From assembly GCA_039818945.1 (NCBI GenBank), contig JBCBSZ010000005.1:1-64000 (forward strand): DNA of 64,000 bases. The letters run 5' to 3'. Shown in pieces: positions 1 to 8,539 of this stretch. The notes under the pieces are model-generated. The model was not told where the DNA came from. It ran no database searches and worked only from the letters and a program-made list of their open reading frames with translations. The position numbers and the translations under genes are program-made. Positions within the stretch are counted from its first letter, which is position 1. Each line of letters begins with the position of its first letter. The stretch comes from JBCBSZ01 sp039818945 (GTDB lineage Bacteria; Actinomycetota; Acidimicrobiia; Acidimicrobiales; Poriferisodalaceae).

Positions 1-2
1 CG

Positions 3-428
3 ATCCTCGCCGAGAAGGCGGTCGAGTACTTCAAGGAATCGGTCTTCCGCGACGTGCACGTCGCCGGGTTGCCGCGCACCGACACCGGCGACGTCGTCGC
101 CATCGAGCGGACCCAGGAGTTCCGCGGGCGCTACCACGTGCTCCAGGGCGCCATCAATCCGATCGAGGGGATCGGGCCGGACCAGCTCCGCATCGCCGAG
201 CTGCTGGCCCGGCTCGGTGCCGAGCCGATCGCCGAGGTGATCCTGTGCACGAACCCCAACATCGAGGGGGAGGCGACGGCGATGTACCTGGCCCGACTCC
301 TGCAGCCCCTCGGTGTGCCGGTGACCCGCATCGCGAGCGGGCTCCCGGTCGGCGGTGACCTGGAGTACGCCGACGAGCTGACCCTCGGCCGGGCGCTCGA
401 GGGCCGCCGCTCGCTCGACGGAACGTGA
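3..428 (+). CDS. recR: Recombination protein RecR, C-terminal part (5' end outside window)
   Basis: RecR acts with RecF and RecO in loading RecA at single-strand gaps. The visible part carries the family's C-terminal Toprim signature: DVVAIERTQEFRGRYHVLQG, then GIGPDQLRI, CTNPNIEGEATAMYLARL, TRIASGLPVGGDLEYADE and the usual tail LGRALEGRRSL, ending with TGA at 426-428. The gene enters from the left edge, so no start is visible. One oddity: the roughly 29 residues before DVVAIERT (frame opening at base 3) contain no cysteine and do not match the zinc-finger and Toprim start expected there in RecR, so the extreme left edge may be divergent, frameshifted or misjoined. Identity of the C-terminal part is secure. 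Confidence 0.9.
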   Translation: MLAEKAVEYFKESVFRDVHVAGLPRTDTGDVVAIERTQEFRGRYHVLQGAINPIEGIGPDQLRIAELLARLGAEPIAEVILCTNPNIEGEATAMYLARLLQPLGVPVTRIASGLPVGGDLEYADELTLGRALEGRRSLDGT

Positions 429-521
429 GCCTGCGGGCGCGGGGAGCGGTCCGGTTGCTGCCGTTCACCGTGCGGCCACCTCTCGGTACCATCGGCGACG
501 GCGGGACGAGAGGGGTGGGAC

Positions 522-1187
522 GTGGGCACGGGTGGGCGACCGGTCGGCCGACTGCGGCGATACCTGGTCGACGATGTGGGCTCTGCCGGACAACGGGCGA
601 GGGGGCGTCGCCAGGCGCTGCTCGCCGAGCTCTTCCCCGACCTGCAGACCTACCGCGTGCTCGACCTCGGCGGTCGCCTCGCCTTCTGGGAGCGCATCGA
701 GCGTCGCCCGGCGCACGTCGTCGCGTTGAACCCCCTCGCCCAGGGCGAGTCGGCGTCGTGGTTCGACGGGCGCGACGGTGACGCCTGCGACCCTCCGGCC
801 GACGTCGCCGCAGACGCCTTCGATCTCGTCTTCTCGAACTCGACCATCGAGCACGTCGGTGACGCCGCACGCCGGCTGGCGTTCGCCGACGTGGTCCGCG
901 AGCTCGCGCCTCGGCACTGGGTCCAGACCCCGAACCGCCACTTCCCGATCGAGCCGCACTGGCTGGCACCGGGCGTGCAGTACCTCCCGGTGTGGGGGCG
1001 GGCGGTGTTCAGTCGCTACTGGCCGCTGGTGCACACCCGGGCCCGCGACTGGCCGGCGGCCCGGCGCCACGCGGCCGGGACCGAGCTCATCGCCCGAGGC
1101 GAGCTGGCGCGGCTCTTCCCGGACAGCGAGATCCACGAGGAGCGCTGGGCGGGGATGACGAAGTCCCTGGTCGCGGTGCTCAAGTAG
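522..1187 (+). CDS. Class I SAM-dependent methyltransferase
   Basis: A 221-residue protein with a Rossmann methyltransferase pattern: a motif I-like strand and loop (YRVLDLGGRLAFWE, residues about 44-57) and a post-motif II segment FDLVFSNSTIEHVG (about 106-119), typical of Methyltransf_11/23 enzymes. The later part has WVQTPNRHFPIEPHW, a pattern seen in actinobacterial sugar, lipid or polyketide methyltransferases. The substrate cannot be told. The start is GTG at 522, 93 bp after recR; the gene looks monocistronic. Motif I is degenerate (LGGRLAF rather than a full GxGxG), so SAM binding is inferred from the whole fold. Confidence 0.75.
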   Translation: MGTGGRPVGRLRRYLVDDVGSAGQRARGRRQALLAELFPDLQTYRVLDLGGRLAFWERIERRPAHVVALNPLAQGESASWFDGRDGDACDPPADVAADAFDLVFSNSTIEHVGDAARRLAFADVVRELAPRHWVQTPNRHFPIEPHWLAPGVQYLPVWGRAVFSRYWPLVHTRARDWPAARRHAAGTELIARGELARLFPDSEIHEERWAGMTKSLVAVLK

Positions 1188-1486
1188 CGACCGGCGCCGG
1201 CCTCGCCGGGAAAACGTGAAACGGTGCCCCCCGACATCGGACGGGCGCGGGCGGGAGTTCCGACCGACGCCGAAGGGCACCGTGACGAACTCACGGAATC
1301 GATCCAACAGCGGCACACCACCGGATGACGAGTCCCGTTTCGTTCGTTGCGGTCACATTACGACAGTGACACATGGATGACAAGTGCCGGGCCGAGATTT
1401 CTTTCGTGACGGGGCTGTGCTGTCACACCCCGCTCGTAGGTTCACGGGCCGCTGCTTCCCCCGGCGACCTCCTCACGGAGGTGCTC
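1188..1486. other. Intergenic region, 299 bp, with an inverted repeat
   Basis: No gene is supported here. The notable structure is a perfect 9-bp inverted repeat, ACGGTGCCC at 1221-1229 and GGGCACCGT at 1275-1283, enclosing a 45-nt GC-rich loop. It follows the methyltransferase stop and may be part of a structured 3' end or a leader for the next gene. AT-richer sequence around 1330-1390 is the likeliest promoter area for the gene at 1487, but no clear -35/-10 pair could be assigned. Confidence 0.4.
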
Positions 1487-1897
1487 ATGCACGTGTTCGT
1501 CCCCCCGGCGCCGCGCCCGGTGGTGCGGGATCTCGGCGCCGCGAGCCGCCTGGTCGACGGCCTGGCGTGGCTGGCCGACGCCGACGAGGTCGTCGCCGTC
1601 GTCACCGATCACACCCGGCAGCTCCTGGCCGTGGTGGCCTGTGGATCGGCGTCGTCCCGCGTCCTGGCCGGTGACGCACGGCCGGTGGTGCTCCCGGCGG
1701 TGGCGCTGGGCGCGGCGGTCGTCGCCGTCGTGGCGTTGGGGCGCGTCGACGAGGAGCGTCTGGTCACGGCCCGGGCCGCGATCGACGAGTCGGCGGAGCG
1801 CGCCGAGTTGGAGCTGTTGGGGGTGATCGCCCACGAACGGCCGGCGGTCCCGCCGACCGCCGTCGGTCAGACCTCGAGGAGCAGGGCGTCGCCCTGA
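1487..1897 (+). CDS. Small protein, possibly a degenerate RadC/JAB-like fold
   Basis: A 136-residue protein whose ATG at 1487 follows a good ribosome site (GGAGG at 1477-1481). An in-frame start at 1373 exists but has no such site and would add an unlikely Cys-rich leader. The chain alternates hydrophobic strands (VVAVVTDH, LLAVVACG, AAVVAVVALG) with a helix and LELLGVIAHE near the end. That layout recalls RadC/JAB proteins (helix, LLG, then strand), but the HxH and SxxxxxxxD metal motif is not seen. Function unknown. Its last 31 bp overlap tail-to-tail with the thiolase gene on the other strand. Confidence 0.6.
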   Translation: MHVFVPPAPRPVVRDLGAASRLVDGLAWLADADEVVAVVTDHTRQLLAVVACGSASSRVLAGDARPVVLPAVALGAAVVAVVALGRVDEERLVTARAAIDESAERAELELLGVIAHERPAVPPTAVGQTSRSRASP

Positions 1898-3045
1898 CCG
1901 CCGCCGCCGCACAGCGCGGCGGCGCCGAGCCCGCCGCCGCGGCGACGCAGCTCGTGGGCCAGGGTCAGCGCCAGACGGTTGCCCGACATGCCGATCGGAT
2001 GGCCGAGGGCGATGGCCCCGCCGTTGACGTTGACGACGTCCTCGCTCACGCCGAGGTCGTCGATCGACGCCGCGGCGACGGCAGCGAAGGCCTCGTTGAT
2101 CTCGTAGAGCGCGATGTCGGAGGTCGAGCGGCCCGCCTTGGCGAGGGCCTGGGCGATGGCCCGTGAGGGCTGGGTCAGCAGCGACGGATCGGGCCCCGCG
2201 ACCTGGCCGTAGCCGGCGATGGTGAACAGGGTCTCGACGCCCAGCTCGGCTGCCTTGGCCGGCGACATCACGATCACGGCGCTCGCGCCGTCGCTGAGCT
2301 GCGACGCGTTGCCGGCGGTGATCGTGCCATCGGACTCGAACGCGCCGCGGAGCTTGCCCAGGCTCTCGGCCGTCGTGCCGGGCCGGATGCCCTCGTCGGC
2401 GTCCACCACGATGGGGTCGCCGCGCCGCTGGGGCACCTCGACCACCGCGATCTCGGCGTCGAAGCGCCCGTCCTTCTGCGCGGCCGCCGCGCGCTCGTGC
2501 GAGGCGGCGGCGATCTCGTCCTGGCGGGCCCGCGAGATCTCCGCGGCCCGCGAGTAGCGCTCGGTGCCGGCGCCCATGAGGCAGGCGTCGAAGGCGCAGA
2601 ACAGGCCGTCGTGGACGATGGCGTCGAGCATCTCGGCGTTGCCGTAGCGGTAGCCGCCCCGGCCCTTGGGCAGCAGGTAGGGCGCGTTGGTCATCGACTC
2701 CATGCCGCCGGCGACCACGATGTCGGCGTCACCCGAGGCGACCATCTGGTCGGCGAGGTAGATGGCGTGCAGGCCCGAGAGGCACACCTTGTTGATCGTG
2801 TTCGACGGTGTCGACATCGGGATCCCGGCGGCGACCGCGGCCTGCCGCGACGGGATCTGCCCCACGCCGGCCTGCAGGACCTCGCCCATGATGACGTAGT
2901 CGACCTGGTCCGGGGTGATGCCGGCCGACGCCAGCGCGCCGCTGATGGCCTCCCCACCCAGATCCGGTCCGGACAGCGAGGCGAGCCCGCCGGACATCTT
3001 GCCGATCGGCGTCCGTGCGCCTCCGACGACCACGCTTCCAGCCAT
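1867..3045 (-). CDS. Thiolase (acetyl-CoA acetyltransferase type)
   Basis: Thiolases condense two acyl-CoA units or cleave 3-ketoacyl-CoA. This 392-residue protein has the expected length and all three catalytic elements: the nucleophilic cysteine in NKVCLSG (C88), the histidine in GHPIG (H349) and the second cysteine in ALCGGGGQG (C379). The ATG at 3045 is preceded by GGGAGG; a longer reading to 3099 lacks a site and adds a non-homologous leader. It is transcribed divergently from crotonyl-CoA carboxylase/reductase across a 131-bp gap with a palindromic operator. Together they suggest acetoacetyl-CoA formation feeding C4-CoA chemistry, though a degradative role is equally possible. Confidence 0.93.
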   Translation of the reverse strand: MAGSVVVGGARTPIGKMSGGLASLSGPDLGGEAISGALASAGITPDQVDYVIMGEVLQAGVGQIPSRQAAVAAGIPMSTPSNTINKVCLSGLHAIYLADQMVASGDADIVVAGGMESMTNAPYLLPKGRGGYRYGNAEMLDAIVHDGLFCAFDACLMGAGTERYSRAAEISRARQDEIAAASHERAAAAQKDGRFDAEIAVVEVPQRRGDPIVVDADEGIRPGTTAESLGKLRGAFESDGTITAGNASQLSDGASAVIVMSPAKAAELGVETLFTIAGYGQVAGPDPSLLTQPSRAIAQALAKAGRSTSDIALYEINEAFAAVAAASIDDLGVSEDVVNVNGGAIALGHPIGMSGNRLALTLAHELRRRGGGLGAAALCGGGGQGDALLLEV

Positions 3046-3153
3046 GGCAACCCTCCCGAGTCGATGCTCCAACGCTAGACAGTGCGATCGCCCGGCCACC
3101 AGATCGGAGATCCCTGGCCGAGCGGTCGCACACTTCGTCTGGAGTCGCGAAGT

Positions 3154-3165
3154 TACCGCTCGGTA
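3154..3165. promoter_or_regulatory. Palindromic operator between thiolase and ccr genes
   Basis: The sequence TACCGCTCGGTA is a palindrome (5-bp arms TACCG/CGGTA around CT). Extending it gives AGTTACCGCTCGGTAGCT at 3151-3168, with one mismatched pair. It lies 12 bp before the ccr ATG at 3177, in the divergent gap. Short palindromes of this kind are typical TetR-family operators upstream of acyl-CoA genes in Actinobacteria; no TetR gene lies in the window. Its position suggests repression of ccr and possibly of the thiolase. Confidence 0.55.
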
Positions 3166-3176
3166 GCTTTCACGTC

Positions 3177-4544
3177 ATGGGAACCGACGCCATCCGTGAT
3201 GCCATCATCGCCGGGGTTCCCGGTGATGAGCTCGCCGCCCTCGACCTGCCCGAGTCGTACCGAGCGGCATACGTGCGCCGCGACGAGGTCGACATGTTCG
3301 AGGGCCTCGAGAGCTGGGAGAAGGACCCACGTCAATCGCTGCACATCGGCGACGTGGAGCTGCCCGAGCTCGCACCCGACGAGGTCGTGATCGCGGTGAT
3401 GGCGAGCGCCATCAACTTCAACACGGTCTGGACGTCCATCTTCGAACCGCTGCCGACGTTCGGCTTCCTCGATCGCTACGCCCGCGAGAGCGAGTACGCC
3501 GCCCGCCACGTCCGCGACGAGCACATCGTGGGTTCCGACGCCTCCGGTGTGGTCCTGCGCACCGGACCGGCCGTGCGCAACTGGAAGCCGGGCGACCGGG
3601 TGGTCGTGCACTGCAACTACGTCGACGATCAGGACCCGTCGGCGCACGACGACTCGATGATGGGATCCAGCCAGCGGATCTGGGGCTTCGAGACCAACTT
3701 CGGTGGCCTCGCCGACCTCAGCGTGGTCCGGGCCAACCAGCTGATGCCCAAGCCGAGCCACCTCACCTGGGAGGAGGCCGCCGTCAACGCCCTGTGCGCG
3801 TCCACGTCGTACCGGATGCTCGTCAGCCAGAACGCCGCCCCGATGAAGCAGGGCGACAACGTCCTCATCTGGGGGGCCACCGGAGGCCTCGGCGGCTACG
3901 CCGTCCAGCTCGTGCTCAACGGCGGCGGCACGCCGATCGGCGTGGTCAGCTCGCCGGAGAAGGCCGAGCTGTTGCACTCCATCGGCTGCGAGCACGTCAT
4001 CGATCGCAAGGCCGAGGGCTTCCGCTTCTGGCCCGAGGGCGGCACCCACCAGGACGAGCGGGAGTGGCGCCGCTTCGGCAAGCAGATCCGCCAGATGGTC
4101 GGTGAGGAACCCGACATCGTGTTCGAGCACCCCGGTCGCGAGACGATGGGCGCGTCGGTGTTCACCGTTCGGAAGGGCGGCACCGTCGTCACCTGCGCTG
4201 CGACCTCCGGCTACATGATCGAGTACGACAACCGCCACCTCTGGATGAAGCTGAAGCGCATCGTGTCGTCGCACTTCGCGAACTACCGCGAGGCCTGGGA
4301 GATGAACCGACTGATCGACAAGGGCGCGATCCAGCCGATCCTGTCGACCAGCTTCGACCTCGAGCACACGGGCGAGGCCGCGCTCCAGGTCCACCACAAC
4401 AAGCACGAGGGCAAGATCGGCATCCGCTGCCTCGCGCCCGAGCCGGGGATGGGCATCACCGACCCCGAGAAGCGCGAGCGCATCGGCGAGGACAAGATCA
4501 CGGCGTTCGAGCGCCACGCCGCCTCGTTGGCCGTCGCCACCTGA
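3177..4544 (+). CDS. ccr: Crotonyl-CoA carboxylase/reductase
   Basis: Ccr converts crotonyl-CoA, CO2 and NADPH to ethylmalonyl-CoA, the key step of the ethylmalonyl-CoA pathway for acetate assimilation and a source of polyketide extender units. The 455-residue product matches the family length and has the MDR nucleotide motif WGATGGLGGYA (residues 232-242). The four CO2-binding residues known from the Kitasatospora enzyme are all present with a +1 offset: N82 (NFN), F171 and E172 (GFETNFGG), and H366 (SSHFANY). That separates it from plain crotonyl-CoA or acryloyl-CoA reductases. The ATG at 3177 was chosen over an upstream in-frame start because similarity begins there and the operator lies just upstream. 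Confidence 0.95.
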   Translation: MGTDAIRDAIIAGVPGDELAALDLPESYRAAYVRRDEVDMFEGLESWEKDPRQSLHIGDVELPELAPDEVVIAVMASAINFNTVWTSIFEPLPTFGFLDRYARESEYAARHVRDEHIVGSDASGVVLRTGPAVRNWKPGDRVVVHCNYVDDQDPSAHDDSMMGSSQRIWGFETNFGGLADLSVVRANQLMPKPSHLTWEEAAVNALCASTSYRMLVSQNAAPMKQGDNVLIWGATGGLGGYAVQLVLNGGGTPIGVVSSPEKAELLHSIGCEHVIDRKAEGFRFWPEGGTHQDEREWRRFGKQIRQMVGEEPDIVFEHPGRETMGASVFTVRKGGTVVTCAATSGYMIEYDNRHLWMKLKRIVSSHFANYREAWEMNRLIDKGAIQPILSTSFDLEHTGEAALQVHHNKHEGKIGIRCLAPEPGMGITDPEKRERIGEDKITAFERHAASLAVAT

Positions 4545-4553
4545 CGACGCGTC

Positions 4554-5684
4554 GTGCACGTCGAGATCGACGATCTCACCGAGCTCGACCGACATCTCAC
4601 CGCCACCGGTTCGCTCGACGGGACCGTCGTGCAGGGCCTCGACCTGCGTGCCCACGCCGACCGGCTCGCCGACGTCACCGCGGCGGGTGCCGTGCTGCTC
4701 GGCGTCGACCTCGACGAAGCGACGTGCGGTCACCTCGTCGCCACCGGGGCCGTCGTCGTGCCGCGGCTGCCCGACCTGCCCTACGACCCCTTCCGACCCG
4801 CGCTCTACACGATCGAGGAGCTGCTCGGCGGCCTGCGCCGCGGTGTCGAGGGCAGCTTCGCCGCGGACACCGTCGACAGCCGGATCTACGAGCACACCCG
4901 AGCCGTGGCACCGCAGGGCACCCACGTCGGTCTGCCGGTCGTCGAGGCGCTCGCCCAACGACTCCACGATCACGCTGTCGACGACGCGGTCGGGGACCTG
5001 CTGTCGCACCACCCCGACGTCGTCGGCGTCATGGGCGGTCACAGCCTGCACCGCGATGATCCCGTCTACCGCACCGTCGCCGAGGTCGGACGGGCGCTGG
5101 CCCGCGCCGGGCTGCTCGTCGCCACCGGCGGCGGCCCCGGCGCGATGGAGGCCGCCAACCTCGGCGCCTGGCTGGCCGGCCGGCCGGACGCCGCGCTCGA
5201 CGAGAGCCTGGCGCTCCTCGCCGCGGAGAACGACTACCGCGAGGCCGACGTCTACCTCGATGTCGCCCTCGCGGTGCGCGACCGGTTCGGTGAGGACGAG
5301 ACGGCCGTCTCGCTGGCCGTGCCGACCTGGTTCTACGGCCACGAGCCCACCAACGTCTTCGCCACGCACGTGGCCAAGTACTTCGCCAACTCGATCCGCG
5401 AGGACGGCCTGCTCGCCATCGCGTCGCGGGGCGTGATCTTCGCCCCCGGGAGCGCCGGCACGACCCAGGAGATCTTCCAGGACGCGACCCAGAACCACTA
5501 CCGGGTGTTCGACGACCTCAGCCCGATGGTGCTGCTCGACACGGCGCACTGGAACGACCGACTCCCGGCCGCGCCGTTGCTCACCGCCCTCGCCGCCTCG
5601 GCCGAGGAGCCGTGGGCACAGATGATCACCGTCACCGACGACACCGACGAGGCCGTGCGGGCGATCCTCGAACCGCCCGGTTGA
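4554..5684 (+). CDS. LOG-family (lysine decarboxylase-like) Rossmann protein
   Basis: A 376-residue protein starting with GTG 9 bp after ccr, so probably cotranscribed. The C-terminal two thirds show the LOG/MoCo-carrier fold: VVGVMGGHSLHR, then ATGGGPGAMEAANLGAW, and the phosphate loop APGSAGTTQEIFQ in place of the usual PGGxGTxxE. Characterised LOG proteins are cytokinin-type phosphoribohydrolases or nucleotide 5'-monophosphate nucleosidases (PpnN). The N-terminal 140 residues are an extension not found in short LOG proteins, giving a length closer to PpnN. Nucleotide hydrolysis is a fair guess; the substrate is unknown. Confidence 0.75.
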   Translation: MHVEIDDLTELDRHLTATGSLDGTVVQGLDLRAHADRLADVTAAGAVLLGVDLDEATCGHLVATGAVVVPRLPDLPYDPFRPALYTIEELLGGLRRGVEGSFAADTVDSRIYEHTRAVAPQGTHVGLPVVEALAQRLHDHAVDDAVGDLLSHHPDVVGVMGGHSLHRDDPVYRTVAEVGRALARAGLLVATGGGPGAMEAANLGAWLAGRPDAALDESLALLAAENDYREADVYLDVALAVRDRFGEDETAVSLAVPTWFYGHEPTNVFATHVAKYFANSIREDGLLAIASRGVIFAPGSAGTTQEIFQDATQNHYRVFDDLSPMVLLDTAHWNDRLPAAPLLTALAASAEEPWAQMITVTDDTDEAVRAILEPPG

Positions 5685-5687
5685 CCG

Positions 5688-7064
5688 CTACGACCGGTAC
5701 CAGGTGGTGCCGGTCGGGCCGTCCTCGATGACGATGTTGCGGGCGGCGAGCTCGTCGCGGATGCGATCGGCCTCGGTGAAGTCCCTGGCCGCGCGGGCCT
5801 CGGTCCGGGCGGCGACGAGCTCGTCGATCTCGGCGTCGCCCTCGCTCGGCATCTGCTGGTCGCCGATCCGCAGGCCCACCGCATCGGCGAGCTCGATGAG
5901 GGTTCCCCCGGCCGCAGCGGCCGCCGAGTGGTCGTCGGCGTCGAGCGCGGAGTTGCCGTCGCGCACGAGGCCGAAGAGCACCTCGACCGCCTGCGGCGTG
6001 CCGAGGTCGTCGTCCATCGCCTCGGCGAAGCGGAGCGTCGCGACGCCGTCGTTGCCGTTCGGTTCCACCCCGGCCTGAGCGAGCCGACGCAGGAAGCTGT
6101 CGAAACGACGCACACCCTCCTCGGCCGCTGCCAGCGCCTCGGGCCCGACCTCGGTGGTGTGCCGGTAGTGCGTCTGGAGCAGCAGGAGGCGCAGCGCACG
6201 CGGATCGTGGCGCTCGAGCACATCGCCGAGGGTCGTGAAGTTCCCCAGCGACTTGGACATCTTCTCGCCCGACACGTTGATCATCGCCGAGTGCACCCAC
6301 ACGTTGGCGAAGCGCTTCCCGATCGCCGTGGCCTGGGCCAGCTCGTTCTCGTGGTGCGGGAAGGCGAGGTCGGTGCCGCCGCCGTGGATGTCGAAGCCCT
6401 CGCCGAGGATCGACATCGACATCGCGACGCACTCGGTGTGCCAGCCCGGGCGGCCCGGCCCCCAGGGTGTGTCCCAGGTCGGCTCGCCCGGCTTGGCCGA
6501 CTTCCACAGCGCGAAGTCGAGCGGCGAGCGCTTGGTCTCGTCGACGTCGACCCGCGAGCCGGCACCCTCGAGCAGCATCTCGACGGTGCGCCCGGACAGC
6601 TCGCCGTAGCCCTCGAGCGCCGGCACGTCGAAGTAGACGCCGCTGCCCTCGACGACGTACGCGGCACCGCGGGAGACGAGGTCGCCGATCACGTCGATCA
6701 TCCCCTCGATGTGCTCGGTGGCGTGCGGCCGGTCGTGTGGTGGCAGCACGTCGAGCGCGTCGAGCTGGTCGACGTAGACCTTCGTGTACTCGGCGGCGAC
6801 GTCGGGCTCGGTCCGACCCTCGTCGGCGGCCCGGGCGATGATCTTGTCGTCGATGTCGGTCACGTTCGACACCAGGTGCACGTCGTAGCCCTGCCACTCG
6901 AGGTAGCGGCGCAGCACGTCGTAGGTGAGCGCCGTGCGGGCGTGCCCGAGGTGCGGGACGTCGTAGACGGTCGGTCCACACACGTACATCGACACCTGGC
7001 CCGGGGTCCTCGGCTCGAGGTCCACCTTCTGCCGCGTGAGCGTGTCGTGGAGACGGATCGTCAT
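5688..7064 (-). CDS. cysS: Cysteinyl-tRNA synthetase
   Basis: CysS charges tRNA-Cys in the cytoplasm. The 458-residue protein has the class I signatures PHLGH (residues 37-41) and KMSKS (268-272), the zinc ligands C29, C212 and H237 with E239, and a full C-terminal helical/anticodon region ending WYRS. The ATG at 7064 opens the conserved MTIRLHDTLTR start; a longer reading adds low-complexity sequence. It is tail-to-tail with the LOG gene, 3 bp between stops. A shorter paralogue at 15210-16385 is the mycothiol ligase MshC, so this copy is the true tRNA synthetase. Confidence 0.97.
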   Translation of the reverse strand: MTIRLHDTLTRQKVDLEPRTPGQVSMYVCGPTVYDVPHLGHARTALTYDVLRRYLEWQGYDVHLVSNVTDIDDKIIARAADEGRTEPDVAAEYTKVYVDQLDALDVLPPHDRPHATEHIEGMIDVIGDLVSRGAAYVVEGSGVYFDVPALEGYGELSGRTVEMLLEGAGSRVDVDETKRSPLDFALWKSAKPGEPTWDTPWGPGRPGWHTECVAMSMSILGEGFDIHGGGTDLAFPHHENELAQATAIGKRFANVWVHSAMINVSGEKMSKSLGNFTTLGDVLERHDPRALRLLLLQTHYRHTTEVGPEALAAAEEGVRRFDSFLRRLAQAGVEPNGNDGVATLRFAEAMDDDLGTPQAVEVLFGLVRDGNSALDADDHSAAAAAGGTLIELADAVGLRIGDQQMPSEGDAEIDELVAARTEARAARDFTEADRIRDELAARNIVIEDGPTGTTWYRS

Positions 7065-7075
7065 GGAGATCGAGT

Positions 7076-7384
7076 CTACGAGCCGGCCTTTCGGGTGACT
7101 GCCCGCATATCGGGTGTCCGTCGGTAGCGGACGATGACGGCGAGCGTGGCGATGCCGGTGGTGATGGCGACGACGTTGGTGACGATGAGCGGGGTGCTCG
7201 CGATCGACAGCCCGTAGGTGAGCCAGAGCACGAAGCCGACGCACAACACGGCGATGTGGCCGGCCGACACGCCGGCGGAGTCGCCGCGGCGCACGATCGC
7301 TCTGATCTGCAGGAGCGGTGCGATCGCCATGAGCACGCCCCAGGCCCCGGCGAGGACGGCGATCTGATCGGACAGGCCGGCCAT
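7076..7384 (-). CDS. SemiSWEET/PQ-loop family transporter
   Basis: A 102-residue inner-membrane protein with three hydrophobic segments (about residues 8-28, 42-60 and 66-86). The first helix ends in APLLQIRAIVRRGDSAGVS, the PQ-loop pattern of SemiSWEETs, and the third carries TNVVAITTG with the conserved asparagine that faces the sugar pathway. SemiSWEETs work as homodimers for sugar uniport. The gene is 11 bp upstream of cysS on the same strand and may be cotranscribed. The substrate cannot be predicted. Confidence 0.75.
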   Translation of the reverse strand: MAGLSDQIAVLAGAWGVLMAIAPLLQIRAIVRRGDSAGVSAGHIAVLCVGFVLWLTYGLSIASTPLIVTNVVAITTGIATLAVIVRYRRTPDMRAVTRKAGS

Positions 7385-7504
7385 CAGCGGGTGACCTCGG
7401 CGACGGCGCGGTGCGGGAAGGAGGTGGGGAACACGGGTTGCCTCTCGGTGGGTCGAACGACGGGACGGGGTGGCCGCAGGCGCGGCCGACCGGTGCGAGG
7501 TCGT

Positions 7505-7600
7505 TCAGGACCGAGGAGCGAGGTCGGTGCGGGCGAGATCCTCGCCGTAGAGCGGGAGCTTCCGCTCGACGGGTGCGCTCGTGCGCCGCAACGACGTCAT
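7505..7600 (-). CDS. Possible 31-residue ORF in the gap between SDR and SemiSWEET genes
   Basis: The 7385-7655 gap holds one short reading frame of protein-like composition, including VERKLPLYGEDLARTDL. The ATG at 7600 has no clear ribosome site. It could be a small protein, a remnant of a longer gene, or chance. Nothing else in the gap was recognised. Confidence 0.22.
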   Translation of the reverse strand: MTSLRRTSAPVERKLPLYGEDLARTDLAPRS

Positions 7601-7655
7601 GGCCACGACGGTACGGAGGAGACCGCTGCCTGGCAACCGTCGGAGCCGCGAAGGC

Positions 7656-8507
7656 TCAGCGGCGGGGTGCGCCCGTCGCAGCGCCGAGGAGGCGATCCCG
7701 CAGCCAGTCCGGGGCGAAGCGGGAGATCGCGGCGCCCGCCTTGGCCTGGGTACCGATGACGTAGCGGGCGCGCGGCCGCACGGCGGTGAGCGCACGCTCG
7801 ACGAGCTCGGCCACCTCGCTCGCGGCGACGCCGTGCTCCCGGCCGTCGGCGATCATCCGCTCGCCCATCGGACGCATCCACTCGTAGAGCGGGCGGGTCT
7901 CGTCGTCGAAGCGGGCGACGAGGTCGTCGACCTCGGCGTCGGCCTTGTCCCAGATCGGCGTGACGACCGCCCCCGGTTCGAGCAGGACGACCTTGATGCC
8001 CTGCGGGGCCAGCTCGTGACGCAGCGACTCGCAGATCGCCTCGATCGCGTGCTTCGAGGACGAGTAGGCGGCCAGCGTGGGTGCGGAGGTTCGCCCCGAG
8101 ATCGACCCGACGAACACGAACCGCCCGCGGGCTCGCCGCACGAGCGGCAGCGTCGCCCGGGTGACCGCGACGGCACCGAAGACGTTGACGTCGAAGACCG
8201 AGCGCCACTCGTCGTCGCGCAGGAGCTCGACCGGCCCGGCGGCCACGATGCCGGCGTTGTTGACGACACCGTCGAGTCCGCCGGGCGAGTCGGAGCGGAG
8301 CTGCTCGACGGCCGCAGCGATCTGGTCCGGCTCGGTCACGTCGAGCAACAGTGGCCGGACCCCGTCGCCGTGGGACTCGACGAGGCGTGCGCCGTCGGCG
8401 AGCTTCCTCACGCCGGCGTGCACCGTCCACCCCGGGCCGGCGAGGTGCTCGACGGTGGCCGCGCCGATGCCGGTCGACGCACCCGTGACGAGAACGTGGC
8501 GCACCAT
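7656..8507 (-). CDS. Short-chain dehydrogenase/reductase
   Basis: A 283-residue classical SDR with the cofactor motif GASTGIG (about residues 8-14), NNAG (about 79-82), the catalytic serine in VGSISG and the YSSSK motif carrying catalytic Tyr and Lys. The residue after the second strand (VRK) favours NADP(H), by inference. A C-terminal extension (RFAPDWLRDRLLG) resembles SDRs annotated as retinol-dehydrogenase-like. The ATG at 8507 follows AAGGTGAG; a start 12 codons earlier lacks support. Substrate unknown. Confidence 0.88.
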   Translation of the reverse strand: MVRHVLVTGASTGIGAATVEHLAGPGWTVHAGVRKLADGARLVESHGDGVRPLLLDVTEPDQIAAAVEQLRSDSPGGLDGVVNNAGIVAAGPVELLRDDEWRSVFDVNVFGAVAVTRATLPLVRRARGRFVFVGSISGRTSAPTLAAYSSSKHAIEAICESLRHELAPQGIKVVLLEPGAVVTPIWDKADAEVDDLVARFDDETRPLYEWMRPMGERMIADGREHGVAASEVAELVERALTAVRPRARYVIGTQAKAGAAISRFAPDWLRDRLLGAATGAPRR

Positions 8508-8539
8508 GACCCTCACCTTCGTGCCCCCGTCGGAACAGG

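Noticed and set aside
3153..5549. Very long open frame antisense to ccr and the LOG gene
   Set aside because: Composition is Arg/Val/His-rich with no motif; it mirrors third-position GC bias of the real genes on the plus strand.
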